Assembly (NCBI GenBank): GCA_025359885.1
Contig: JANYDG010000053.1
Span: 1 to 64,000 of the forward strand
From: Acidobacteriota bacterium
Lineage (GTDB): Bacteria; Acidobacteriota; Terriglobia; Terriglobales; Acidobacteriaceae
Length of the DNA: 64,000 nucleotides
Direction of reading: 5' to 3'
This document shows, piece after piece, positions 25,978 to 34,725 of this stretch. Position numbers and translations under genes: made by a program. The notes beneath the pieces were generated by a model. That model was not told where the DNA came from and did not search any database. It was given only the letters and a program-made list of their open reading frames with translations. Position 1 is the first letter of the stretch. Every line of letters starts with the position of its first letter.

Positions 25978-26002
25978 TGGAAATTTTTGGAGTAAAGGGG
26001 AA
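25978..26002 (+). promoter_or_regulatory. Possible MraZ operator upstream of mraZ
   Basis: Three 5-mers, TGGAA, TGGAG and GGGAA, begin at 25978, 25988 and 25998. They repeat with the 10-bp period (5-bp box plus 5-bp spacer) known for MraZ binding sites with consensus TGGGN. They lie 90-114 bp before mraZ. The match to consensus is imperfect, so this is tentative. Confidence 0.35.
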
Positions 26003-26091
26003 CAGATCTATTGAAACTGGGGTAGTATGAATCCAGTTCGAGTGATTCCTTGAGGATTTCGGGGAAACGCCGGGCTGATTCGAGGTTGGCA

Positions 26092-26577
26092 ATGTTTCGC
26101 GGAACCGAAGAAGCGAAGGTCGATGAAAAGGGAAGGCTCAAGCTGCCGGCGGACTTCATGAAAGTCGTGGCAGAAAAGAGTTACGGGCCCAGGTTTTTCA
26201 TCACTTCGCGGGATGGCAAGGTAACCGAAATATGGCCAATGCAGGAGTGGGAGAAGGAAGAGGACAAGAAAGCGGCTCTTCCTGAAGATGACCCGGCAAA
26301 GCTGGCGTGGATGGAGATCGTCAACAGCTACGGCGGCGTGGTGGAGATTGACAAGCAGGATCGGCTGATGCTGCCGAAGAAGATTCGGGAGAAGTTCAAC
26401 CTGGTGAATGAGGAAGTGGATGTCACCGGATTGCAGCGGTTTCTGATGGTGCGCAGTCAGAAGTTGGCTGAGCAGAGGATTGAGAGCTTGTTGGCGCCGA
26501 AAGATGGTTTGGCACAGCCAATGGGCATTGACGAAGCACGACGGATATTGGCAGAGCGGGAAGCCCAGAAGCAGTAG
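26092..26577 (+). CDS. mraZ: Transcriptional regulator MraZ
   Basis: First gene of the division cluster. The 161-residue protein has two SpoVT-AbrB-like domains, each with the D-x-x-x-R-[LI] loop: DEKGRLKLPADF (from about residue 10) and DKQDRLMLPKKIRE (from about residue 84). MraZ forms ring oligomers that bind repeated boxes upstream of its own operon and usually represses it. ATG 26092 gives the family N-terminus MFRGTEEA, and GAGG lies 7 bp upstream. rsmH begins 33 bp downstream. Confidence 0.93.
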   Translation: MFRGTEEAKVDEKGRLKLPADFMKVVAEKSYGPRFFITSRDGKVTEIWPMQEWEKEEDKKAALPEDDPAKLAWMEIVNSYGGVVEIDKQDRLMLPKKIREKFNLVNEEVDVTGLQRFLMVRSQKLAEQRIESLLAPKDGLAQPMGIDEARRILAEREAQKQ

Positions 26578-26610
26578 GCAATCTGCCGGGGAACCCCCGA
26601 GGGGGAGCGC

Positions 26611-27687
26611 ATGACGGAAGCAAGGCGAACGACGGCTTCGCGCCATGTGCCGGTTCTTTCTCAAGACGTGATCGGATACCTCGATGTACGCGAGGGTGGT
26701 ACGTACCTCGATTGCACGCTGGGGCTTGCGGGGCACGCGAGCCAGATTGCCCGGTTGCTGGGGTCTTCAGGGCACCTGATTGGATTTGACCGGGACCCGA
26801 GGGCGCTGGAGCTGGCTGGTGAGCGGCTGCAGGAGCTGGCCGCAGAGTTGGGCGAGCGAATGCCTCAGGTGACGCTGGTGGGTGAAGCGTTCAGCCGGGT
26901 AGCAGAGTTTGTGGAGGCGGGCAGTGTGGATGGGATGCTGGCTGATTTCGGTGTCAGTTCCATGCAACTCGATGAGCCGGAGCGAGGCTTTAGTTTTCAG
27001 ACCGATGGTCCCCTGGATATGCGGCAGGACACGCGCCAGGGAGTGACCGCGGCACAAGTGGTAAACGAGATGGACGAGAGCGATCTCGCCAATCTTATTT
27101 ACGAATACGGAGAAGAGAGGAGGTCGCGGAGAATCGCCAGAGCCATTGTGAGGGCGCGGCCAGTGACGACGACGGGGCAGTTGGCCCGGATTGTTGCTGG
27201 AAGCGCCCCAACAATGAAAGGCGATCGGATTCATCCGGCGACCAGGACCTTTCAAGCGCTTCGTATTCATATCAATCGTGAGTTGGACGAGATCAGGGAC
27301 CTGTTGGAGGCCGCACCCCGTCTGTTGAGGCGGGAGTTGCATAAGCCCACAGGCAGGCTGGTGGTTATCAGTTTTCATTCGCTTGAAGATCGTATTGCCA
27401 AGGATGTGCTGAAGGATTTGGCCGGCAAGGGTATCTGGAACGTTTTGACGCGCAAGCCGGTCGTTGCCGAGGAAGCAGAAACGGCGCGGAATCCGCGGGC
27501 AAGGAGCGCCAAGCTGCGCGCGGCGGTGATGCTGGGCCCGGGTGAGTTACCCGCGGGGAAGGCATTGGAGTATCAGGATCAGGGTTCGGGCCGGCAGTTG
27601 ACGGGATTTGCTCAACTGAAGACAGAGAAAGTACAGAAGGCGAAAGGCGCGCCGGGTGGGGGCAGAAAGCCCCGGTTGCGGAAGTAA
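26611..27687 (+). CDS. rsmH: 16S rRNA (cytosine-1402-N4)-methyltransferase RsmH
   Basis: The enzyme methylates N4 of C1402 in the ribosomal P site using S-adenosylmethionine. The 358-residue protein has the SAM-binding stretch YLDCTLGLAGHA and IGFDRDPRAL, the family motif DFGVSSMQLD...ERGFSF...GPLDMRQD, and the late TGRLVVISFHSLEDR. It is longer than the usual 310-330 residues because of a basic C-terminal tail. GGGGGAG precedes the ATG. ftsL starts 11 bp after its stop, consistent with one operon. Confidence 0.95.
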   Translation: MTEARRTTASRHVPVLSQDVIGYLDVREGGTYLDCTLGLAGHASQIARLLGSSGHLIGFDRDPRALELAGERLQELAAELGERMPQVTLVGEAFSRVAEFVEAGSVDGMLADFGVSSMQLDEPERGFSFQTDGPLDMRQDTRQGVTAAQVVNEMDESDLANLIYEYGEERRSRRIARAIVRARPVTTTGQLARIVAGSAPTMKGDRIHPATRTFQALRIHINRELDEIRDLLEAAPRLLRRELHKPTGRLVVISFHSLEDRIAKDVLKDLAGKGIWNVLTRKPVVAEEAETARNPRARSAKLRAAVMLGPGELPAGKALEYQDQGSGRQLTGFAQLKTEKVQKAKGAPGGGRKPRLRK

Positions 27688-27698
27688 AGAGGTAGCCG

Positions 27699-28241
27699 AT
27701 GGCAGCGTATGCAGCAACACATTTCGAGGGTGGACGCAGCTCTGGGCGGCGCATCGAGGAGCTGAACGCGCGGCTCTTTGCCGAGCAGCAGCGACTTCGC
27801 CGAGGTGCGACGCTGGAGGTCTTCTTTCCCAAACGCATTGACAATACGCGGCTGGTGAAGGCGCCGGATACGGTGCGGATTCGCGAGATGCGCATCTACA
27901 CCGCAGCCCTTACAGTACTGCTGACGCTGGTGATGATCTACGGGTTGCAGCACTTCAGTTCGATTGAAATGGGCTACAGCGTGGAGACAGCAAAGCAGCA
28001 GGTTGAAACTTTGCGCGAGCAGAATCGGCAACTGCGGCTGGCTGAGGCGCAGCTTTCGCAGCCTCGCCGGATTGACGCGATGGCTCGCCAGATGGGCCTG
28101 GTGGAGTTGCAGCCAAACCAGGTTGTGCGGGTGACCGATCACCCGATTCCCCTCGAATCTGGAGCGCCGACCCTGGCGCAGGTTTCGACAGGTGCGACTG
28201 GTGCAGGCGGCGTGGGAGCCCTTCGTCAGCCACGACTTTGA
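27699..28241 (+). CDS. ftsL: Cell division protein FtsL-like
   Basis: A 180-residue bitopic membrane protein. It has a long basic cytoplasmic N-terminus, one transmembrane helix at about 67-86 (YTAALTVLLTLVMIYGL) and a periplasmic coiled coil (VETAKQQVETLREQNRQLRL, about 96-115), then a Gly/Pro-rich tail. Position between rsmH and ftsI and this topology identify FtsL, which with FtsB and FtsQ activates FtsWI septal synthesis. The N-terminal cytoplasmic part (~65 residues) is longer than in Escherichia coli FtsL. The sequence is poorly conserved, so the call rests on context and architecture. Confidence 0.8.
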   Translation: MAAYAATHFEGGRSSGRRIEELNARLFAEQQRLRRGATLEVFFPKRIDNTRLVKAPDTVRIREMRIYTAALTVLLTLVMIYGLQHFSSIEMGYSVETAKQQVETLREQNRQLRLAEAQLSQPRRIDAMARQMGLVELQPNQVVRVTDHPIPLESGAPTLAQVSTGATGAGGVGALRQPRL

Positions 28242-28289
28242 GGGAAGCAATACGGGGCACCCCGCTCTGAGCAGGACGGAGTTTCACGT

Positions 28290-30653
28290 TTGAGCCAATC
28301 AGAATACCCGCCGATGCAACAGCCAAATCCGCGCGCCACCCGGACCCGCGGCACCCAGGCTGCACGCCCCTTGCTGCGGCTGCGTTATTGGCTGGTGTGT
28401 GCTGCACTGCTGGTGTGGGTGACGCTGATTATCGCCAAGTTTTTTTGGCTGCAAGTGTTGCGACACAAGGAATTCGTCGAGAAGGCACAGAAGCAGCAGC
28501 AGCACACCTTTGAGGTTGCCCCTCGGCGCGGCGTGTTGTACGACCGCAATCTGCGCGAATTGGCGATGACCGTGCTGGCGGATTCGGTGTATGCGGTCCC
28601 TTCCGAAATTGAAGACAAGAAGACGACCGTGCATGCGCTGGCGCAGATCGTGCATGCGGGCAGCGATACGTCTCCGGTGGATAACTGGACCAGCGAAGAG
28701 CAGATCGCGGAGCGGGTGAATGCTTCGCGCGGCTTTGCGTGGATTGCGCGCCGGCTGTCGCCGGAGGTAGCCGCCAAGGTGAAGGCGCTGAATCTGAAGG
28801 GCGTCTATTTTCAGAAGGAATTCCAGCGCTTTTATCCAGACAATGAGATCGCCGCGCAGGTTTTGGGCTATGTGGGCGTGGACGACAACGGATTGGGCGG
28901 CATGGAACAGCGCTTTGATGGGCGCTTGCACGGTGCCCCGGGCCGCATGTATGTGGCGATGGATGCGCGCCGACATGTGCTGGGTTCAAGCGTAAAGGAG
29001 CCCGAGCCGGGTGAGAACCTGGTGCTTTCAATTGACGAAAACATCCAGTTCATCGCCGAGAAGGCGCTGGACGCAGTGATGCAGCAGACGCAGGCAGCGA
29101 ACGGTACGGTGGTGATTCAGGATGTTCATACCGGTCAGATCCTGGCGCTTGCGATTCGTCCGACGTTCAATCCAAACGACTTCCGGCATACGACGCCGGA
29201 GCTTCTGCGCAACCATGCGGTGAGCGATGTCTATGAGCCGGGATCGACATTCAAGCTGGTGACCTACGCAGCGGCGATCGACCAGCATGTGGTCACGCCA
29301 GACGACATCATTGATTGTCAGGGCGGGGCGATCACGTTCAACGGGCGAACGATTCACGATGACAAGTCTGACCACTATGGGCGGATCACGGTGCATGAGG
29401 CGCTGGAGCACTCGAGCGACGTGGCGGCGGTGAAACTGGCATTGAAGATGGGACCGGACCACTTCTACGACTACATTCACAATTTTGGCTTTGGGACGCG
29501 CACCGGGATGGAACTTCCGGGGGAGACACGGGGCTTGCTACGCCCGGTACAGAAGTGGGGCGCAACGTCGATTGGCTCGATAGCGATGGGCCAGGAGGTG
29601 GGCGTAACGCCGCTGCAACTGGTCTCGATGGTGTCTACGATTGCCAATGGCGGGGTGTATTTGCAGCCGCATATTGTGATGGCATCGGTGCCGGCCAAAG
29701 ATGGTCGGGATGGCCAGATCGCAGATCCGCAGGCTCAAGTCCAGGCCCAAGTCCAGGCCCAAGTCCAGGCTCAGCCGTTTCATGCCGGCGGTGAATTGCC
29801 CAATCCTCTGCCCGCCGGGTCGCGGCGAGTCATCAGCACGATGTCGGCTGCCGAGATGCGCAAGATGATGGAGGGCGTCGTGCTCTACGGGACGGGGCGG
29901 CAGGCGCAATTAAATGGCTACTCTTCGGGGGGCAAGACCGGTACCGCGCAGAAGATCGATCCGGCGACCCATACGTATTCAAAGACAATGCACGTTGCGA
30001 GCTTTGCGGGGATTGCACCGGTCAACTCGCCGGTGATCGCGGTGGCGGTGGTCATCGACAATCCCAAGGGCGGGGGTGTTTCGTATTACGGCGGTGCTGT
30101 TTCAGCGCCGGTGTTTGCGCAGGTGGCGCAGCAGACGCTTGAGTATCTGGGCGTGCCGCATGATGTAGACCTACACGCGGCAAAGGCAGTCGCGAACCCG
30201 AATCCCGGCAAAAACGCAGAACCGGAGCAGGAGCACACGGGCGACATCAACGCGCTGATGGCGGCAGTCAATGACCTGCCTGGCGATGATCCGCTGCGCG
30301 AGGCGGTGAGTAATGCCCGCCAGGCAAAGGCTGCTGCGGGGCAGGTAGTGGTCAAGATTGGGAAACAAGGGAAGACGGCAGAAACGGCGGCAAAAGTCAC
30401 TGACCCTCCGGCGAGGGCGGTAAGCCAGCCAGCAGTTCCTGCTGCGGAAACAGTCTCAGTTGCGCTGCCTGCGGGAAAGATGGTGAAGGTACCGTCGCTG
30501 GTGGGGATGACGGTACGGCAGGTGGTGGAGCAGGTGGCGACGGCGGGGTTGAATCTGCAGGTGGTGGGGCGCGGGATGGTGCGTTCGCAGGAGCCTGTGG
30601 CGGGTACGCCTGTACAACCGGGTGCGCAGGTTGTGGTGCATTGCGCGCGATGA
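28290..30653 (+). CDS. ftsI: Septal peptidoglycan transpeptidase (PBP, FtsI-like) with C-terminal PASTA domain
   Basis: A 787-residue class B penicillin-binding protein. The membrane anchor is at about 33-55, the N-terminal dimerisation/pedestal domain begins RRGVLYDRN, and the transpeptidase has S319-T-F-K322, S375-S-D and K549-T-G. A single PASTA domain covers about 720-787 (KVPSLVGMTVRQVVEQ). It crosslinks septal peptidoglycan with FtsW. An in-frame QAQV repeat sits in a surface loop at residues 481-495, and a long Ala/Lys-rich linker precedes PASTA. Start TTG 28290 has GGAG 8 bp upstream; ATG 28314 is the alternative. PASTA on a division PBP is common in Gram-positives and also in spoVD-like proteins. 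Confidence 0.93.
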   Translation: MSQSEYPPMQQPNPRATRTRGTQAARPLLRLRYWLVCAALLVWVTLIIAKFFWLQVLRHKEFVEKAQKQQQHTFEVAPRRGVLYDRNLRELAMTVLADSVYAVPSEIEDKKTTVHALAQIVHAGSDTSPVDNWTSEEQIAERVNASRGFAWIARRLSPEVAAKVKALNLKGVYFQKEFQRFYPDNEIAAQVLGYVGVDDNGLGGMEQRFDGRLHGAPGRMYVAMDARRHVLGSSVKEPEPGENLVLSIDENIQFIAEKALDAVMQQTQAANGTVVIQDVHTGQILALAIRPTFNPNDFRHTTPELLRNHAVSDVYEPGSTFKLVTYAAAIDQHVVTPDDIIDCQGGAITFNGRTIHDDKSDHYGRITVHEALEHSSDVAAVKLALKMGPDHFYDYIHNFGFGTRTGMELPGETRGLLRPVQKWGATSIGSIAMGQEVGVTPLQLVSMVSTIANGGVYLQPHIVMASVPAKDGRDGQIADPQAQVQAQVQAQVQAQPFHAGGELPNPLPAGSRRVISTMSAAEMRKMMEGVVLYGTGRQAQLNGYSSGGKTGTAQKIDPATHTYSKTMHVASFAGIAPVNSPVIAVAVVIDNPKGGGVSYYGGAVSAPVFAQVAQQTLEYLGVPHDVDLHAAKAVANPNPGKNAEPEQEHTGDINALMAAVNDLPGDDPLREAVSNARQAKAAAGQVVVKIGKQGKTAETAAKVTDPPARAVSQPAVPAAETVSVALPAGKMVKVPSLVGMTVRQVVEQVATAGLNLQVVGRGMVRSQEPVAGTPVQPGAQVVVHCAR
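29730..29771 (+). repeat. 12-bp in-frame repeat in ftsI
   Basis: Three copies of CAAGTCCAGGC(C/T) at 29736, 29748 and 29760, preceded by a half unit, encode QA(QVQA)3. It lies between the SxN and KTG motifs of the transpeptidase domain. Confidence 0.9.
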
Positions 30654-30697
30654 GCCTGGCTTAATCTGGAAACACAACGATTAGAATCAGTGACGGT

Positions 30698-32254
30698 ATG
30701 CGCAATCGAGTGCTGAACTGGAGTGAACTGACTTCCGAGATCACCGCTGCTTCGAGCGGTCTCGTGTCGATTGGGGATGAGAGCGTTGTCACGGGTGTTG
30801 AGTATGATTCGCGCCAGGTCGGCCCCGGCTCGGTGTTCGTGGCGATGCGGGGTGGGACGACAGACGGCAATCGCTACATCGACGCCGCAGTCCGACAGGG
30901 GGCAGCGGGCATCATCACCGATTCGCCGGAGCCCTTTAGGCGCCTGACCTCGGAGCATCCCGGAGTCCCCAGCCTGCTGGTCGAGCATGGCCGCACAGCC
31001 CTGGCACAGGCTTCGGCCGCATTCTATGGACATCCCGAACGGCGTTTGAGCACAACAGGCGTAACCGGTACGAATGGCAAGACGACGACGGCTTTTCTGA
31101 TGGAAGCGCTGCTGGCGGCTGCGGGGCGGTCTTCGGTTTTGGTTGGGACCATCGAATACCACGTCGCAGGGGTTGTTCGACCCTCGGCGCACACGACACC
31201 CGAATCGCGCGACCTGTATGAGTTGATGGCTGAGGGCGTTGAACGGGGCGCGAGCGAGCTGGTGATGGAGGTTTCAAGCCACGCTTTGGACCAGGGTCGC
31301 GCGGCAGGAGTGGGCTTTGATGTAGCTGTCTTCACCAACCTGACGCGAGACCATCTCGACTATCACGGCACGATGGAGCGTTATTTTGCCGCCAAGCGGC
31401 TGCTGTTTGATGGCACGCGCTACCCGGCTCCGCGCATTGCAGTGCTGCATGGCGCAGACCCCCGGGTAAAAGAGCTGGAGCGCGTGGCCAGCGCTGCTGG
31501 CTCCGAGGTAGTCACCTACGGTCTTGTGAAAGGGGCAGATTGGCGCGCGACGGGCGTTCAACTGACACCGTCCGGCGCCGAATTTCGCCTGCACGCTCCG
31601 GAGGGCGAGGCTGATCTTCGCTCTGGGCTGGCAGGCGAGGTCAATGTGCTCAATCTGCTCGGGGCAATGGCTGCGGCCCATGCGCGGGGAGTTCCTTTTG
31701 CGGCGCTGGTGGATGCGGTGGCGGAACTGAAGCCAGTGCCGGGGCGCTTTGAGCCTGTGGATACGGGACAGCCGTTTACCGTGATTGTCGACTACGCGCA
31801 TACGGACGATGCACTGCGCAATCTGACTGGTCTGGCGCGGCAGTTGGCCAGCCATGCGCAGGCATCGCCTGAAGGAAAGCCGGGGCGGGTTATCACGATG
31901 TTTGGATGCGGGGGCGACCGCGACCGGACCAAGAGGCCCAGGATGGGCCAGGCTGCTGGTGAGGGCAGCGACTTCGTGGTGGTGACCAGTGACAATCCCC
32001 GCTCAGAGAGGCCCGAGGCAATTATTGAAGAGATCTTGCCGGGGCTCAGCGCGACCGGAGTGAGTTTTGCAGTAGAGCCAAACCGGGCAGACGCGATTGC
32101 GCTGGCGCTGGGCAAAGCCGAGCCCGGAGATGTGGTGTTGCTGGCGGGCAAAGGGCACGAGAAGGAACAGATACTGCAGAGTGGGCCAGTTTTTTTCGAT
32201 GACGCGCAGGTAGCGCTTTCCGCATTGCACCGGCTGGGCTATGGTGGTGAGTAA
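30698..32254 (+). CDS. murE: UDP-MurNAc-L-Ala-D-Glu:meso-diaminopimelate ligase
   Basis: A cytoplasmic Mur ligase adding the third stem-peptide residue with ATP. The 518-residue protein has the N-terminal UDP-binding domain (EYDSRQVGPGSVFVAMRG), P-loop GVTGTNGKTTTA at about 124-135, TTPESRDLYELM, the VSSHAL and TNLTRDHLDYHG motifs, and VDYAHTDDAL. The C-terminal DNPR motif (TSDNPRSE) is the signature of enzymes using meso-diaminopimelate rather than lysine, so the peptidoglycan is probably of the DAP type. It lies 44 bp after ftsI, and its TAA abuts the murF GTG. Confidence 0.95.
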   Translation: MRNRVLNWSELTSEITAASSGLVSIGDESVVTGVEYDSRQVGPGSVFVAMRGGTTDGNRYIDAAVRQGAAGIITDSPEPFRRLTSEHPGVPSLLVEHGRTALAQASAAFYGHPERRLSTTGVTGTNGKTTTAFLMEALLAAAGRSSVLVGTIEYHVAGVVRPSAHTTPESRDLYELMAEGVERGASELVMEVSSHALDQGRAAGVGFDVAVFTNLTRDHLDYHGTMERYFAAKRLLFDGTRYPAPRIAVLHGADPRVKELERVASAAGSEVVTYGLVKGADWRATGVQLTPSGAEFRLHAPEGEADLRSGLAGEVNVLNLLGAMAAAHARGVPFAALVDAVAELKPVPGRFEPVDTGQPFTVIVDYAHTDDALRNLTGLARQLASHAQASPEGKPGRVITMFGCGGDRDRTKRPRMGQAAGEGSDFVVVTSDNPRSERPEAIIEEILPGLSATGVSFAVEPNRADAIALALGKAEPGDVVLLAGKGHEKEQILQSGPVFFDDAQVALSALHRLGYGGE

Positions 32255-33703
32255 GTGAATCTTACCTTGGCCGGATGCGCGTTGGGATGCAGTGCGATGC
32301 TGGAAGCGCCAGCAAGCGCCTCAGGATCTGGTGCGCTGGTGGCGGTCGGCTATTCAATCGATTCGCGAACGGTTGCTCCTGGCGAGCTGTTTTTTGCGGT
32401 TCGCGGCGAGCGGTTTGACGGCCATGACTTTATCGCCGGTGCGCTGGAGCGCGGGGCCTTGGCGGCGGTGGTTTCGCGGGCACGGGTGGCAACGCTGCCC
32501 GATGCGGTGCTATCGTCCCCATTGCTGCTTGTCGAGGACCCGCTGGTGGCGTTGCAGTCGCTGGCCGGCCATGTGCGGCGGCAGTGGGGTGGTCGGGTTG
32601 TTGCGGTTACGGGCAGCGCCGGAAAGACTTCAACGAAGGATGCAGTGGCGGCAGCGCTGGGAGCCAGGTTCAATGTGCTCAAGTCGCTGGGCAATCTCAA
32701 CAACGGCTTTGGCCTGCCCCTGCAACTACTGCGTCTGAAGCGGGAGCACGAGTACGCCGTCATCGAAATGGGCATGAATCACGCCGGCGAGATTGCACAA
32801 CTATCGCGCATCGCGGGGCCAGACTGGGGTGTGATCACCAATGTTGGCATGGCGCACGTCGAGAATTTTGCGGACGGACAAACGGGCATTGCGCGCGCCA
32901 AATATGAGCTGGTAGAGGCGCTGCCAGCGACCGGTGTGGCTTTCCTCAATTGTGATGACCGCTATGTTGCTCAATTTGGACGCGATTTCGTCGGGAAGGC
33001 AGTCTACTTTGGGGCTGGACCGTGCGCTGACCCTCAAATTACGGCGATTTCTGAGAGCGATGGATTGCGGGTTGGGGTTCTATCCGAGGGCACGGAACTT
33101 GACCTGACGCTCCCGCTTCTTGGCCGGCACAATGCGAGCAATGCGGTGGCCGCACTGGCCGTGGCACGCGAGGCGGGGGTTCCGCTGGAGGCGGCCGCCC
33201 GAGCGCTGCAGGGTCTGGCGGCTGGGGACAAGCGCGGCGAGGTGATCAGGCTTACCGGGAAATGGGCAGGCGCGACGGTGATCAATGACTCGTACAACTC
33301 AAATCCCGAGGCTTTGAAATCAATGATTCTCGCGTTGGCGGCACAACCTGTCAGGGAAGATGGCAGGCGGATTCTGGTCGTGGGCGAGATGCTTGAGCTG
33401 GGCGATCATGCGCAGGGGTTGCATGAGGCCTGCGGGCGGGCTGCAGCTGAGGCGGAGATCGATGTCGTTCTTGGCGTTCGTGGGAATGCGCAGTACCTGG
33501 TGAAGGCGGCAGACGGGGCAAACACGGCCAACAGAACGAGGGCTGAGTTTGTTGCCGATGCCGGGGCCGCCGGTGTTTGGCTCGGGCAAAACCTGAGGGC
33601 GGGTGACGTAGTGCTGGTCAAGGGGTCGCGCGGTGTCGGACTGGAGCGGGCGATTGCCGCGCTTGAGCAAAGTGCTGTTGGAGGCAGTGACCCTCATGCG
33701 TAG
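32255..33703 (+). CDS. murF: UDP-MurNAc-tripeptide:D-alanyl-D-alanine ligase
   Basis: The 482-residue Mur ligase adds D-Ala-D-Ala to the tripeptide precursor. Seen are the N-terminal domain (YSIDSRTVAPGELFFAVRG), P-loop VTGSAGKTSTKDAV at about 124-137, the LNNGFGLPLQLL and IEMGMNHAGEI motifs, TNVGMAHVE, and the C-terminal INDSYNSNPEALKS and VGEMLELGDHA. Serine replaces one of the threonines usual after the P-loop lysine, a conservative change. Start GTG 32255 directly follows the murE stop (TAAGTG), implying translational coupling. The end overlaps the next gene by 8 bp. Confidence 0.95.
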   Translation: MNLTLAGCALGCSAMLEAPASASGSGALVAVGYSIDSRTVAPGELFFAVRGERFDGHDFIAGALERGALAAVVSRARVATLPDAVLSSPLLLVEDPLVALQSLAGHVRRQWGGRVVAVTGSAGKTSTKDAVAAALGARFNVLKSLGNLNNGFGLPLQLLRLKREHEYAVIEMGMNHAGEIAQLSRIAGPDWGVITNVGMAHVENFADGQTGIARAKYELVEALPATGVAFLNCDDRYVAQFGRDFVGKAVYFGAGPCADPQITAISESDGLRVGVLSEGTELDLTLPLLGRHNASNAVAALAVAREAGVPLEAAARALQGLAAGDKRGEVIRLTGKWAGATVINDSYNSNPEALKSMILALAAQPVREDGRRILVVGEMLELGDHAQGLHEACGRAAAEAEIDVVLGVRGNAQYLVKAADGANTANRTRAEFVADAGAAGVWLGQNLRAGDVVLVKGSRGVGLERAIAALEQSAVGGSDPHA

Positions 33704-34589
33704 GGGCGCTGGTCGTTTCCTGTTGCTGGCCGTGTGGGCGTTTGTCGCCCTTGTCGGCAAGGGCCGCGCAGACATCCATCCAGAATGGACGCAGGCGTTG
33801 GCGCCGTTCCATATTGCTGGGAATCTCTACTACGTCGGGAGCGCTGACCTCGCTTCGTATCTGATCGTGACGCCTTCGGGCAACATTCTGATCAACAGCA
33901 GCCTGACATCTTCGCCAGAACTGATCAGGGCCAGCATTGAAAAGCTGGGGTTCCGATTCAGCGACACCAGGATTCTGCTGATTGGTCACGCACACTATGA
34001 TCACTGCGCCGGCTCCGCCGAAATCCTGCGACAGACCGGAGCCAAATACATGGTGATGGATGCGGATGTGCCGGTAGTGGAGTCGGGCGGCAAGGTTGAT
34101 TTTCATTACGGCTCGGAACTCGATCAGCGGTATTCCCCGGCAAAAGTGGACCGGATATTGCATGATGGGGATGAAGTTCTCCTGGGCGGTGCGGTGCTGA
34201 CCGCGCACAAGACCGCCGGGCATACCCGCGGAACGACAACGTGGACCATGGACGTGACAGAAGCCGGCAAGGTGCTGCATGTGGTCATCGTCGGCTCGCC
34301 CAACGTCAATTCAGGCTACCGGCTGACCGGGCAGCACCCGTCCTATCCGGGCATTGCGGCAGACTTTGCTCACGGATTCGCGGTTTTGCGCAGTTTGCCC
34401 TGTGACATCTTTCTTGGTTCGCACGGCGCCTACTTTGAGATGCTGGCAAAACTGGCTCGCCTGAAGGCTGAAGGGCCCGGGGTATTTGTTGATCCAGTTG
34501 GGTATAAGAGCTACATTGCGGAACGCGAAGCGACTTTCAATCGCGAGTTGAAACGCCAAACCGGCGGGGCAATTCAAGAAGCTCACTGA
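33696..34589 (+). CDS. Subclass B3 metallo-beta-lactamase, exported
   Basis: A 297-residue zinc hydrolase. Signal peptide at residues 1-25 (GRFLLLAVWAFVALVGKGRA) sends it to the periplasm. Zinc ligands of the B3 subclass are all present: H98-x-H100 and D102-H103 in GHAHYDHCAG, H176 in TAGHTRGTTTW and H243 in LGSHGAYF. The N-terminal part PFHIAGNLYYVGSADLASYL is typical of B3 enzymes. The ATG overlaps the murF stop by 8 bp (CATGCGTAG) with GGAGG 11 bp upstream, so it is co-translated with cell-wall genes. B3 enzymes hydrolyse penicillins, cephalosporins and carbapenems. A housekeeping role on another substrate cannot be excluded. Confidence 0.9.
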   Translation: MRRGAGRFLLLAVWAFVALVGKGRADIHPEWTQALAPFHIAGNLYYVGSADLASYLIVTPSGNILINSSLTSSPELIRASIEKLGFRFSDTRILLIGHAHYDHCAGSAEILRQTGAKYMVMDADVPVVESGGKVDFHYGSELDQRYSPAKVDRILHDGDEVLLGGAVLTAHKTAGHTRGTTTWTMDVTEAGKVLHVVIVGSPNVNSGYRLTGQHPSYPGIAADFAHGFAVLRSLPCDIFLGSHGAYFEMLAKLARLKAEGPGVFVDPVGYKSYIAEREATFNRELKRQTGGAIQEAH

Positions 34590-34725
34590 CGGCTTTCAAG
34601 ACTCACTCCCATCGAGGGGCTGATCACCTATGGGCGGGGCCTTGCCGTTCACTGCGATTCACAGGTAGCCAATGGCCCCGGCTAGTAAAATCGAAGGCTG
34701 ACGCCTGCCGGGCGGTGGAGGCTGC

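Noticed and set aside
33633-33695. Upstream start for the metallo-beta-lactamase inside murF
   Set aside because: The extra residues would hide the signal peptide; ATG 33696 has GGAGG at a workable distance.
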